This document shows positions 31,866-44,409 of a stretch of DNA of 64,000 bases, piece after piece. The DNA comes from Diphasiastrum complanatum (taxonomy: Eukaryota; Streptophyta; Lycopodiopsida; Lycopodiales; Lycopodiaceae). The stretch's first letter is position 1, and the number at the start of each line of letters is the position of its first letter. The position numbers were made by a program, and so were the translations under genes. A model generated the notes under the pieces. It had not been told where the DNA came from, did not search any database, and was given only the letters and a program-made list of their open reading frames with translations. The stretch spans positions 28,918,703 through 28,982,702 of the forward strand of contig CM055112.1 in the NCBI GenBank assembly GCA_029204225.1, in the 5' to 3' direction.

Positions 31866-32345
31866 TTTTCAAAATGTGGAAAATGTGTGAAACTTGTAGT
31901 CTCTCAAAGGCTCATAAGCTACCTTTTTTAGAATCTACATTGAGATCTAGCACTGCTCTTGAAATCATCCATTCGGATGTTCATAGTTTTTCACAAGAAT
32001 CTAATGGTGGTGCCAAGTACTATGTAATCTTCATTGATGACTATTTTAGATATTGTTGGATTTACCTCTTGTCTAGTAAATCTATGGTTATGATTCATTT
32101 TTTAAGTTCAAAACTCTTGTACAAAATCAACTTAGTACCATGATCAAGGCATGAAGAAGTGATAATGGAGGTGAATATATCTCCAATAAGTTGATTGAGT
32201 TTTGTAGTTCTAATGGCATAAAGAGGGAGTTGTCATGTCCATACACCCCTCTCAACAAAATGGAGTGGCTGAGAGGAGAAATAGATCTCTTTGTGAGTGT
32301 GCTAAGGCCTTAAGGCTAGATGATTCTCTACCCATACCATTTTGG
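31866..32345 (+). pseudogene. Copia integrase fragment
   Basis: This starts inside the integrase zinc region (CETCSLSKAHKLPF) and runs through the core with EIIHSDVHSF, RSDNGGEYISNK and QNGVAERRNRSLCECAK, ending in PIPFWGE. Two frameshifts (near 32100 and 32250) and one stop (near 32155) break it. It lies on the strand opposite to Copia-C and begins right at that LTR's outer edge, so it is probably the older element into which Copia-C inserted. Confidence 0.88.
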
Positions 32346-32499
32346 GGTGAGACAATCTATCGACTCACAACCATGGGCATGTTGGGTCCACATCACCCCG
32401 TAAATGCACTCCATGCTCTCAGGATATGTACCATGAATAGGTACACTCCATGCCACCTACCTCCAAGTAGGCCTGACCCATCCCTAGGTCACCATCCTA

Positions 32500-33730
32500 C
32501 TATCCAAGCGGATCGCTGAAGCATCACCTATTCCTCTTGGCTCCTAGTAGTGTCGCTCGCTCTCCCTGGCTATGTACCACCCGAGACCATGCCAACGCAA
32601 GCTCATCCATGAGTTGCCGCTCATGGGATCCTTAGACTAATGTCTCTTTGATTGTACTGAGGTATATGGCTCTGAGTCACTTCCTCTAGGATTCTTCCTG
32701 ATCTCACCACGTGTGGATCTAAACCATACAGGTTCCAACACCTATACCAAGCCTAGACTCCTGCAAATACAACCAACTGCATGAAAGCTATGGGTAGCTT
32801 ATCCATGCCCGTGATGGTAGATGCTTCTCCATCGATGACAATGCCAATGACTGGCTCCCTGTTGTAATGCCAACTTGTACTCCCAAATGAGCACACCATG
32901 AATTCCTCACCATCAGTGTTCCCTCTAGTAGATCGCTAGCAAAACACCCATCATAGTGTTTATCCTCTGATCACACCCAACCATGTGATATCCATCAGCT
33001 ATCCAACCTAGAGCTGGCTTCCAAAGCTTCACGTTTTTCTCATCTACATTTGCAGCTTCTTGATTCCATCATGAATTGCCCCCATTAGTCCTGTCCAATG
33101 ACTCAAGTCCAATATGAGATAGCTCTCCCCTGATGATCATCCCATATCATCCTGTAGTCCTATTCCTATCAGACATCCCAATGCCATCACCGATCTCAAA
33201 GATCTGAGCATCTACCCTATAGTGCCCTTCATGTATTCTCCGAAGTTATCTCCAAAGCTACTCCTATGAATGATTCCAAACCATTCTCTAAGAATACACT
33301 GAGATGTGAAATCCAAAGCCACCATCAAGTCCCTCACATGATGTGACATGCCAATATCTCTCCAAGTGAACTTGGCCCAAGCCAAATGACCTGCACCCTG
33401 TCATCATTGGAATCTGCATCCCTGGTGCAATCCTGATACGATAAATTGACTTGACTTACCCAGAATAGGCTATTGAAGTGTATCTCTTGATGACAAACCT
33501 GATACACTACTCCACAACTAATTTGACTTGATCAAAATTGACTTACCAACTGCAAAACTACAAAATCATCACACTTACCACTCTCCAAGAGTCTCCAAAG
33601 TGTGATTACTGACCCATTCTTCATCCTCCATGAATCCCACACACAACTCATCCGTTATCCTATCCAATGGCTTCCAACTGGCACCACCTCACACTTCCAT
33701 CACCCGTGACCGTCAAAATGTGTGTACCTC
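32500..33730 (-). pseudogene. Decayed coding sequence, family not recognised
   Basis: On the minus strand several stretches look like protein but sit in shifting frames with stops: around 33710-33600 (GDGSVRWCQLEAI; ELCVGFMEDEEWVSNHTLE followed by GTAAGT), 33330-33060 (ILREWFGIIHRSSFGDNFGE; SYLILDLSHWTGLMGAIHDG), 33040-32950 (NVKLWKPALGWIADGYHMVG) and 32910-32800 (EPVIGIVIDGEASTITGMD). The composition is unlike the AT-rich spacers. I recognise no retroelement motif and cannot name a family. It could be a decayed gene or an unusual element ORF. The frames were read by eye. Confidence 0.35.
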
Positions 33731-33732
33731 CA

Positions 33733-34168
33733 TGTTGTGGGTATTTCCTGCACAATAATGAACAAGTGGGTCCCACCACTTGAAATACTGTTGGCCAAGC
33801 CCTACCTAGTGGGCCTCGCCACAGTACAGTGTACAATTAGAATAATAAGTGCGAGGGCACCGGCTTCCTGCGTGTATAAGACCGACCCAGTGACCACGCA
33901 ATAGAACTTGAATAAAAGGACTTAGTAGAATAAATTAATTAAAAAGCCCAAAGTCAAGTTCATAAGGTTCTAAGTTAAAAGGGAATCTCTCAAACTCACA
34001 TCATGTGAGTTTGGCCCTTTTCCTAATGAACCATTAGATTGAAGTTCAATTAGTTTGAAGGGCTAGGATGTCATTGTAAATAGGCCAATGAGAGCCAAGA
34101 TGGCCCTCCCTCCTCAACTACATAAGGAGGCCATTTTCCATTGTACACATCTTCATTTTCTTCTCAAT
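33733..34168 (+). repeat. LTR-like repeat, copy 1
   Basis: It shares the block TGCGAGGGCA..CCTGCGTGTATAAG..CACGCAAT and the following AT-rich part with 61095-61688. It starts TGTTGTGGGT and ends in CTTCTCAATAAAGCTCTC, with an AATAAA-type signal. The layout suggests an LTR or LTR-derived element. No coding sequence is present. Confidence 0.5.
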
Positions 34169-34590
<422 letters not shown>

Positions 34591-34748
34591 AAACTCTCTC
34601 TCCTCTCTCCTCTCTCTCATCAGTCCTTCTATCTCTCTACCTCTCTCTATCTCCCTTCTCTCTCTCTTGCTATGCAGGTGTGCACAGACGGCTCCCAGTG
34701 AACGGACCCCTACACTACTATACTACAATCGATGACTACAAGCTAGCC

Positions 34749-34868
34749 CATATTTCCCTCCGAACGAGAAATTTCCAAGCTACAGATGTGTGTTTCAATG
34801 TAGCTATCCATATTTCCCTCCGAACGAGAAATTTCCAAGCTACAAATGTGTGTTTCAATGTAGCTATC
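34749..34868. repeat. 60-bp tandem duplication
   Basis: Units 34749-34808 and 34809-34868 differ at one base. The unit contains CCGAACGAGAAATTTCCAAG. Confidence 0.95.
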
Positions 34869-34879
34869 ACCTGACTCGA

Positions 34880-35610
34880 CAATGTCACTGCCGATTATAC
34901 ATGTGAGAGCGTTCCTCCAGAACGCCACCTGACGTTCGTCATTTCTGCGAGGGTTCAGACTGTCTGTGAGGGTTCAACTCTCGCAAGAAGTGATTTCTCG
35001 CACAACTTGTTCCTGTGATTAGATTTTCAAAATTAGACCATGTAGATAGAATAATTTCACTGTTCTGATTCCATTTAGGCACCTTGCGAGGGTTGGTAAG
35101 ATGATCTTGATGCTCTACAAGGGTTCTGAAAATTTAGCTTCTAGAAACTCTCGCATACACTAAAAAATGATGATTACTCCATCAGGAACTCTCGCAGATA
35201 TTTTCATGGATGCATCTAGGTCAGATATGGTGACTATCCAATTTTCAAGAGCTATCTCTCAGGGGATCTCAAAAAATCATGAAAAAAGTGCTCTTTTAGA
35301 GTGTTTTTTGACGAAATCTCGAGATTTTCTGATTTTTAAGTTTTATAAACTGGTAATCGGCTTCATCCAGGCTTGATCCGACTGTTGGTAGTTCTTTGGA
35401 AGTTCTGATGGATTCTTGGTAGTAGATCCATCAGTCAATCTGATGATCTGCTTCCTTTTTTATCCTATCAAGATCTGGATCCTCCTTGGATTCTGATGGA
35501 TTTTTCCGATGCCAGATCCGGCTGAATCTTGATGGATTTAGCTTGATTTGGCTTGATCTCCTTAGATCTAGCGGTGATGGTTGACCAGATTAGCTTTTTG
35601 TAATGTGCCA
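34880..35610 (-). repeat. Gypsy family B LTR, 5' part, minus strand
   Basis: The LTR begins (minus strand) TGGCACATTAC at 35610 after a purine tract ATTGGGGG. It matches 53481-54150 in inverted orientation, including the ACCCTCGCA-type repeats. The far end is lost in unrelated sequence near 34880. Confidence 0.8.
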
Positions 35611-35629
35611 CCCCCAATTTGGATCTATC

Positions 35630-36311
35630 TCACTGTGGTGGCCAGTACTTGTGCAACTGGCTACCGTTGATGGGTTTGTCAAATGGCATCCCATCTAGCT
35701 TTTCTAAGCTCACGGCTCCATGATTAGGAATTTCCTTGATCCTATAAGGATCTTCGCCAGTGAATTTTAACTTCCCTTTGATCACCTTGGTTTTATACAT
35801 CAGGACCAGATCTCCTGAACGAAGATCCTCCGTGTGTAATCTACGATCATGCCAAGCTTTGCGTCTTTCCTTTTCAGCTACCAGTGCATGCACGACTAGT
35901 AAGCGTGTTTCACACAGTTTATATAGAGCTTTGTGGCGTAGCTGTAGAGATTTGGACTCATTAAGACGTTGCGCGGTTGCAATCCTTAATGAAGGAACTA
36001 AAAACTCTACTGACATCACAGCATCCTGGCCATATACCAATTGGAAGGGTGTTTGATCAGTGCTCCCTTTATATGTTGTCCTGAATGCCCACAATGCAGC
36101 ATGCAACTTGTGTTCCCAATCTAATCTGCTAGCTTCAACTGTTTTCGTGAGCACACTTCCTCCAACAGGACCCTGATGGTCTCGTTGATGAAATGGCTTC
36201 CACGATCACTAACTAGTTCCACCGGGCATCCGAAGCACACAATGATATTTTCATAAAGGAACTTGGCAGTGGTCCTAGCATTAGCTACTCTTACTGCCAA
36301 ATCATGATGAA
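35630..36311 (-). pseudogene. Gypsy family B integrase, C-terminal half
   Basis: Read on the minus strand: integrase core with CPVELVSDRGSHFINETI (36240-36180), a frame break near 36150, then ASRLDWEHKLHAALWAF, PFQLVYGQ and the C-terminal region with DPYRIKEI (GPY/F-like), ending at the stop 35632-35630 just before the purine tract and LTR. The N-terminal integrase and the rest of pol are missing; the break at 36311 coincides with a 175-bp repeat. Confidence 0.9.
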
Positions 36312-36312
36312 T

Positions 36313-36487
36313 GTTATTGTAGACAAGTAGAGTTAAAGGAGAATAGTGTTAGTGGTGATTAGAGTTAAGGGAGAAAGTAGGAAATTAACTAAAAGTAACA
36401 TCTATGCATAGTTAGATACCTATCCAATGATATAACCCTTGTTGACAGGCGGGAGGGCTATACTACACGAGATCTTCGACCCTACAA
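36313..36487 (+). repeat. 175-bp interspersed repeat, copy 1
   Basis: Starts TGTTATTGTAGA and ends ATCTTCGACCCTACA. It matches 61689-61863 over its full length with scattered differences. The TG..CA ends suggest a small solo LTR (TRIM-like), but no target-site duplication is visible. Confidence 0.75.
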
Positions 36488-37540
36488 TCAACTTCTGGGT
36501 GATTTTTGTGATCATTCAAGCAGTAAATGACATGTACACAAGATTTGCCACAGGTCTAGGTGCCCTAGCTACAACTATTCAAAAGCTTATAACTTTTGAT
36601 TGGCATATCAAGCTGTCATGATTCAAATTGTATCAATTCTACACATTTTTAGCTTTCTAGTGGGCCAAATTGCATGAAATTTGGATCTAAGGTGAGTGAG
36701 AATCACCAAACTGAAAATGGGCAGATTTCACACGTGTTTGCACCTGAAAATCCGTACAATATCTGATCTGAACCATTCAAAGTGGTTTGAAGTTCTAAAT
36801 CACCAAAAAACTACAAACTAGCTAGAAGTAGAATCTAGACAATTTCTAGCTTGAAATTTGATCAAATTTGCAAACTTTTTGATTAGATTTGCTTGTAAAT
36901 CTTAGGTAGGCTCTGATACCATGATAAATTCACATGTGTGGTATGCCCTACACATGTACTTTTGATCTCCTAAGCCCAATAATACCATAAAGATCAAACT
37001 AGCATTGATTGACAATAGGAAAGCTGATCATACAAGAAATATTATTGTGTTACAAGCAAGATCTATCAACAAAAAATGAAACTAAGTACAATAAATGCCT
37101 CAACTCGGCTAGAGAGAGAATATGAATGTACAAACTCGAGTAGAGAGAGAGGGCACAAAGAGCTTAGTCTCTAAATTTGCATTACACACAAAAATCATCA
37201 TCTTCTCAATGAGAGTACATCACATATATATAGATCCATGGACTCTCCTCCTACTTTGATTTGAATTGGAGTTATGAATCCACCTCTCAAGCTATCTAGA
37301 CTTATTCAAGCCACCTCAATATGTCTAATTGTGCCACCTAGTATTTTCATGCATTAAATGTGGCATGCAAAGTACAAATGGCAATTCCTATGGTAGCTCG
37401 AGTTTCTACTTCTACCTACCTTGAATATTTTATTCTAAGATGGGTCTTTTCTAAGCCAAAATAGCTCAATTCATCTTTGGCATTTTTAGGACCCCTACTT
37501 ACAACATTAGATAGATTTTTCTAATATTTCAATAGACACA
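36488..37540 (-). mobile_element. Copia family A-like LTR, PBS and leader
   Basis: On the minus strand: a 619-bp LTR from 37540 (TGTGTCTATTGAAATATTAG) to 36922, a perfect PBS at 36921-36909, and a leader resembling that at 329-1017 down to 36488, where the 175-bp repeat cuts it. The leader carries TTTCACACGTGT near 36726. Gag and everything after it are missing. Confidence 0.85.
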
Positions 37541-38309
37541 ACCAAAAAAATAATCTATATTGAATTTCTCTAATTTCTCTAGGGCACTGCATGTGAATCC
37601 ACACAGTGCGTTGGCGTGAGAGAAGCACGGCTCTCTCACGAGTAATAGTCTCGCTTTACTAGCGGACAATTGGATCTTCTGGTCCTAGACATAATTATCT
37701 TCTCGCACACAAGCGGAGCTTCTGTCTATGTTCATCTTGATTGCTTACTAGCATCAGACTACTTCTTGTTCTTTCTTTCTTGGCTACACAGTGTGTATCC
37801 TATTGATATATGTCAAGTATTATTCAGTAAGTACAGTCTCTCTATGCAAATCTAAGATTAGAGTGATTAACCATCTACAACTAACCAGAGAATTACAAGA
37901 GTGGTAGTTTAGCCACGACCTAGGGAGTATCTGTTGACGTCATGCCATCAGGTCAGATCTCTGTACTTTTGGTACTTGTGTGATCTCTGGTGGTACTCCT
38001 TGGAGCGTGAGGACAGAATGGGTTTCATTTCCACTGTTGATTTTGTTTACCTCGTCCGCCTTTCTCTCGTATAGGACCGCAAGGGAATCTTGTTGGTGGA
38101 TCATTCGTGTTCGCAAATCATCGGTCTTTGTCTTCGTTGACTTTCGTGTTCGCGAAACTCTTTGTGTTTCATGTCTTCAGATGTTCGAGTTCGCAAACAT
38201 GTTCATCAAGCAAGGGGCCTTAAGCTAGCAAGGCTTTGTATTCAAAAACACTTTGTTTCTTCAGCTCCCTCTCAAAGCCACTAGTCCATCTGCAAGACCA
38301 GTGGCTCGT
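37541..38309. other. Unassigned sequence, probably the 3' end/LTR of Copia-D
   Basis: No gene is supported. TTCGCGAACAC-like motifs recur between 38100 and 38200. Its place directly downstream of the Copia-D RNase H suggests 3' untranslated sequence and LTR, but TG..CA borders were not found. Confidence 0.4.
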
Positions 38310-41300
38310 TCATTGTTTCGTCCAATTCATCCAGGAACTTAGCCAAATTATTTCGTTGGCCATCTTTGTTGCTGCTACGTACTCTGCTTCGCATGATGAC
38401 TGGGCTACAATGGTCTGTTTCTTGCTAACCCAGAGAACTACTACTCCTGATGCGATGGCGCATCCTCCTGATAAGCTTTTACAGTCGTCCCTGAGAGATG
38501 CCCAGCTAGCGTCACTATAGGAAAGTATCTTGAGACATGCACCATGACAATAACACAAGCCATAATCTCTCGTTAATTGAAGATATTGCAAAATTCGTTT
38601 CGCAATCTTCCAATTTGTCGAGCCTGGATTCATGCAGAATTGGCTCATCCTGAATACTACATAAGCAATATCAGTACATGTGTTGTCTGCAAGGTACATC
38701 AGTGAACCTGTCAGCCTTCTGTAGGGAGTGAGCTACATTTGTTCTCTTTCTTCCTCAGTCTTTGGACAGTCGTCATTTGTTAGCACCGTTCTTGCAAGCA
38801 TTGGAGTGTTCGCTCCTTTGAAGTTCAGCATCCCAAAATCCTCTAGGATCTTCTGGGTGTATCTGGACTGGTAAAGGTATAACTTGTCTCCCTCATAGTC
38901 CCTTTCAATTTGTAAGCCTAGGTAACACCTGGCTTCTCCCAGATCCACTATCTCAAAATGCTTTGAGATGTCTGTCTTTATTTCAGCAATTAGCTGCTCA
39001 CTTCTGCAAAGTATCAGAGTGTCGTCCACATATACAACCACTATGATGATCTGCCCATCTGTAACTTTGACAGTCAAGCAACCAATCAGGCCAGAGGATA
39101 TAAAAGTTCTAGTTTCATCTTCAGGAGCAGCGATAAAATACACATTGGAGTCAACCAACAGAGGCTTGAATCCCAATGATTTCAGGGCTTGAAACTTCTT
39201 TTTGTACCATTGTTGGGCTGATTGCTTCAGACCGTAGATGCTTCTATGCATTCTGCATACATAGTTAGGAACTGAATTCGAGACAAATCCTGGAGGTTGA
39301 TCCATGTAGACCTCTTCATCTAATTCGCCATGCAAGAAGGCTGTCTTCTCGTCCACAATGTGGATCCTGAGGTCATAACCTGCTGCATATGCAAACAACA
39401 GACGTAGGGATGAATGTTTGACGATAGGAGAGAAGGTTTTAGAATAGTCAATATTGTATCTCTAAGTGAAACCCTTCACTACCAATCTTGCCTTGTATTT
39501 TGTCACACTCCCGTCTGGTGCGTATTTGAGTTTGAAAATTCATTTGTATTTGATAGCCTTGCACTTATGAGGTAATGGCTCCAACGTCCATATCTGGTTC
39601 TTCCTCATAGACTCCATCTCTTCGTTCATGGCTTGGATTTATTTGTCCTTTTCTGGACCTTCAATCACCTCCTCGAATGCCTGTGGTTCACCACTGAACC
39701 CGTAGAATTCTTCTGATGTGAAAGCTGAGCTACCTGGCACAAATCTTGTTGGCGCTCTTTGTGGTCTTGTCGACTTGTGGGAGATCCTTGCTGAACAGCT
39801 ATGCCTTTGCCCTTGTCTGCTCTACTCAGTCCGAAACCATCTTGGTTTACAAAAACTGCAATGGCAGGTTGTCTCTTGAATCTTTCTTCGTCTGATTCGT
39901 CGTTCGAATGGGAGACGACTCAAAAATCTTTGTTTTTGTGTTCGTCCTCTGCTCCCTCTGACGTTGGCGGCAGGTCATAGTACTGTCTTTCTAGAACTTC
40001 ATAGCTAACAGGGTCTTCGTTGGCCATTGTCCTGCTCTCGTCAAATTTGACATCTCTCACTATTTTGACAGTGTTCGTGTCTGGCATGTAGATTCTGTAG
40101 TATGACAAATTACTGTCATAACCTACCAAAAATCCTTGCTCAACTTTCTCATGAAGCTTCTTGCGAAGCTTATAAGGAATATGTGCATATGTTGCACAGC
40201 CAAATATTCTGATGTGAGACAGGTTGGGCTTTCTACCCCACCATAGCTCATGTGGTATCGTGTGAGGAACACCGGATTTACCTGTCCTGTTCTGCATGTA
40301 TGCGTTTGTAGCTACTACTTCAACCCACAGTGCCCTTGGAGCTTTCGAATAGGCCATCATGCATCTGGCTGCTTCCATTAGGGTCTCGTTCTTTCGGTCA
40401 ACAACACCATTGTGCTACGGTGTGTAGGTTGCAATTCTTCTATGAATGATGCCATGATCATTGCAAAAGTCAATGAAGCAATTCGAGATATATTCGCCAC
40501 CTCGATCTGTTCTGATTTGCTTCACCTTGCTGCCTGTGCATCTCTCAGTCCAATTCACATATTCTGTGGATTTATCGAGTGCTTCAGATTTATTCTGAAT
40601 AAAATACACTCTGGAAAACTTGTTATAATCGTCAATGAAAGTTATATAGTATTTGGACCTCCTACTGAGATCACGTTGAATGGACCACAAATGTCAAACT
40701 GCACCAGCTTCAGAATCTTTGTTATGTAGGAGTCTTTGACGAATGGTGTGCGTGACATCTTGCCTTTCAAACATGCATCATAGGTGGCCGAATTGGTTGC
40801 ATTTGAGATGATGACCCCTATTATTGCTCTATGATGACTTGCCTAGTAGAGTGTCATTGAGTTCATGTGGTAGAGTCTTCTGTGCCATAGAGTGTCTGGC
40901 AAGTCGTCATGAGTCTGATGCACCTGATCTACAAGTAGGCATACCTTCAGATGATATAGGTTTCCTTTGCTTCTGCCTTGAGCAATGAGAGTGCTAGTGC
41001 TGGCATCAATCACATTGCATGCTTCGTTAAAAAACATCACACGCATCTCTGCATCTGCTATTCTTGCTACAGAGAGCAAGTCTTGCTGCAGAGTTGGCAC
41101 AAATAGAACGTCTTCGAGTCTGCCGTTGGTGTTGAGCTAGAGTGAATCGATACCGTTCACTTGATGTCTGGATCCATCTCCAAGAACTATGAATCTTGAG
41201 GGATCTGCACTTCTGAAATCAGACATGATTCATCTTGATGTCACAAAGTGTGAGGTGGCTCTTGAATCCAAGATCACCTCGTGTGTGTTAGACGTTGATG

Positions 41301-42010
41301 CTGCACACACATCTTCACAGATGTAGGCGGTCGAACAATTTTTGTTCGTTCTTTCTTCGCCCATCTTCAAGCTCTCGGGCTCCTCGACATAAGAGGAACT
41401 ATTATCGTTCTCCTGTCTATTATGTGCTGATCTGTTTTTTGGGTTCTGGCGGCAATCCATGGTTGCATGACCCTTCTTATGACAATGGATACACTCAATC
41501 TTGGGATTGAGCCAACATGTATCTATTGTATGCCTGTCTCTTCTGCATCTCGTGCAGGTCTTCTTGTAGGCATCTTGTCATTTTGACCTCCCTTTGGTCT
41601 TCCAGTTGCTTTTGCTGGTCCCCTCTGCTTGTTGGTCACGATCCTGCCTCTGATTCGACTCCCTCTTAGGCTTGAGCTGTTTCTTTGATTTTTCTGTGTT
41701 GCTGTAGAGTGCTCAGAACCATATTTGTGATCAAGATGCTCTCTCGTCTCGACTTCCTCTCGAATCTCGACAATCGCCTTTTCGAGGTTCATGGTAGGGT
41801 CTTTCGCGAGCACGGTTCGTGTCATCTGGAAAGATCTAGGTAAGGCTCTCAACAAATATTTGAGCTGCTTCTCAGCTGATACTACATTCTCTACTCCTGA
41901 GTTGTGTAGTGATAGAAACAGATCCTTCATCTTTCTCATAAAAGAGGTGAGGTCTTTTCCATCCCACTGCAGATTTGTCAGCTAATCTTCCAGCATCATA
42001 ATCTGACTTC
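38310..42010 (-). pseudogene. Copia-D gag-pol remnant
   Basis: From high to low: gag (MRKMKDLFLSLHNSG region from about 41985, basic C-terminus), protease with DSRATSHFV near 41240, integrase zinc region LWHRRLYHMN (about 40870), integrase core (FIDDYNKFS; RTDRGGEYISN near 40490), integrase C-terminus (HELWWGRKPNLSHIRIFG, 40378-39920), RT with VYVDDTLILC near 39030, and RNase H with YSDASWAS and SSCEAEYVAAT (38699-38310). Stops fall at most segment borders. The protease active site reads DSR instead of DSG. The 5' end is lost: gag starts mid-protein where it meets Gypsy-C at 42010. Confidence 0.92.
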
Positions 42011-44409
42011 TTGATTTCGTATGAAATCTTGTGAGAATGAATTTTCAAAGGTCTCGGCCATTCTCGTACCATACGGACTTTGTCATAATCGATTTCAAGA
42101 CGTTTATCCGATATGACATGGGCCAGGTATTTGAGTTTAGTTTGAAAGAACTCATATTTCAACTCCTTAGCATAGAGCTTTTCTTGCCTAAGAAGATCTA
42201 AGACAATATGAAGATGCTCTTCATGCTCCTCAAGGGTCCGACTATAAATTATTATGTCATCCAAATACACCACCACAAACTTTCCTAGATATGGACAAAG
42301 AATATCTTTCATCATCTGCTGGTGGCAGGCGCATTCGTGAGTCCAAAAGGTAACACTAAAAACTCATAATGACCATATCTGGATCGAAATCCAGTCTTAG
42401 GAACATCTTCATTCCTAATCCTTAGCTGATGATAACCTGATCTAAGATCAATCTTGGAGAAATACTTAGCCCCATTCAGATGATCCATAAGATCATCCAT
42501 CCTAGGTAAGGAATATATGTTCTTGATGGTTAAATCATTTAACTTTTTTAGGTCACCACACAAACGTGTGCCGCCATCCTTTTTACTAGCGAAAATGATT
42601 GGTGCTCCCCAAGGGGACTTACTAGGGCGTATATGGCCCATCCTAAAGTTCTTGTAACTGCTTAGAAATTTCATCCTCTTCCTTGATGCTAACCATGTAT
42701 GGAAAAAGATATACAGGTTGGCTTTCAAGAAGCAACTCTATCTGATGGTCAACACTCCTTTGGGGAGGTAGGCCGTCAGGGAGTTTATCAGGAAAAACAT
42801 CGTTATATTCTTGCCTAAGTTTGTTAAATATTATTCCTTCAGGTGAGTCATTCAAAGGAAAATGCAATAAATCAATATTTAGACTCTGGACTGCATGGTC
42901 ATCCACATAAATTTCATCTTTCAAAAAACAAAGATAAACTTTATTACCAGAATCTTTCAAATATTCTACAACTTCTAAAGTAGAAACCAAAGGATCAAAA
43001 GGCCTATTTACATTGCCTTTTAGCTCAACCAACGAGCTCTTATGCAAAAAGGAAATACTATGAGTAACATAATCCTTTCTTAAAGACTTGTTTTTAGAAT
43101 AAAACCATTCTTTTCCTAAGATTGTGTCTATGCTATCCAAGTTCATAATATGAAAATCTAGCAGTTCAACATAATCTTGAATCTGAAGCGACAGCTGAGG
43201 AACAGGCTAATCCTGAGCTTGTCGATCTTGCCCCGACGCCATTTTCACCACGTACAAGTGATTTCTTGGCACGGTAGCCGCTCTGAGCTTTTGCACCAGT
43301 TTAGCATTTATGAAGTTATGTGTGGAACCATCATCAAACAAAATAGTCACAGCTTGGCGTCCTACAATTCCATTCATACGAATGAGATCATGGGGCCAAA
43401 AATAGCTGTATTAAAACAACAATTCTTGCAACTAGTGCCATCCTTAAAGGATAAATCAACAAAAGAAATACTAGAATTACCTAGCACTCTAAAAGATTTA
43501 GGTTGCCCACCAGATTTCTTTTGCTTTTTCTTTGGGCAATTTTTTGAAAGATGTCCCTTCTCCATACAAGAGAAGCATAACCCACCGGTTCTCACCTTGT
43601 CTGCGCGCTCCAATTTGGTGCACTTTTTTTGCCTTGGAAACCGGTGTCCGCCGTCTTGTCTCTGTCCTGCTTCTTGAAAATTTTCTTTTCTTTTTGTTCA
43701 GCCTTGGGCAAAGCCTGCTCCTTACAAGAAGCAAAATGGGTGTCATCGAAGATTTTCACAAAGCGAACCGCATCTTCGATTGTCTACGGTTGGTTATGCC
43801 GCACTTCTAGTTGAAATTCTTTTGGAAGCCCCAAAATAAAATGTAACTTCAATAGGATATGATCAATTTGTGAGGCGAATCAAAACAAATTTTTCTGGAA
43901 TTCCTGGATATAGGCATCTAACAACCTAGTACCCATTTGCATGGTGGCAAAATGCCACCAAAATCATCCAACACCGAAAGAAAAGCTGTTTTAAAGGCTT
44001 CTTGAAAGGCGTCCCATGTAGAAGGGGCAGTAGCCCTCTCCTTTAGATCCTGCCACCATGTAAACGCCTTACCGCGTAAAAACATGAGAGCAAAAGCGAT
44101 CTTTGTACTATTAGGCGCATCATGCATGGAAAAATGACTATTCCATCGATCTAGCCATGATAATACCAGATCGGGAAGCCGGCCTTTCTTTTCACCCAAA
44201 AAGAATTTCGGATTAAACATTGGATTTACGCCAACAGACCGCGAGTGTGTCGAAGAACGCCACTCTTGCTCGGCCGCGGCATGCTCGGCCTGCATTTCTA
44301 AAATTTGGTTTTAGAGCAAATTTAGGGCCTGAACAGGCTGGTTAGTATCTACATCAGGAGGAGGAGGTGGTGAACATGGTCCTTCACCCGAGGGCATAAC
44401 AGGGTCCAT
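42010..44409 (-). pseudogene. Gypsy-C gag, protease and reverse transcriptase remnant
   Basis: Gag starts at ATG 44409 (MDPVMPSGEG, Pro run), with a stop near 44310 and the retrotransposon gag domain around FLRGKAFTWWQDLKE (44100). The zinc knuckle CFSCMEKGHLSKNC is near 43570, the protease-like ILFDDGSTHNFI near 43340, and RT runs from about 42700 ([42 protein letters not shown]), then after a frameshift near 42315 VVYLDDIIIYS with catalytic YLDD. The coding ends in EIDYDKVRMVREWP at about 42020 and fuses to Copia-D gag. RNase H and integrase are missing. The lineage differs from Gypsy-A and -B. Confidence 0.92.

Noticed and set aside
33420..33540. Two very short introns led by GTAAGTC in the unassigned coding stretch
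   Set aside because: At about 27 and 48 bases they are shorter than usual plant introns; decay or chance is likelier.
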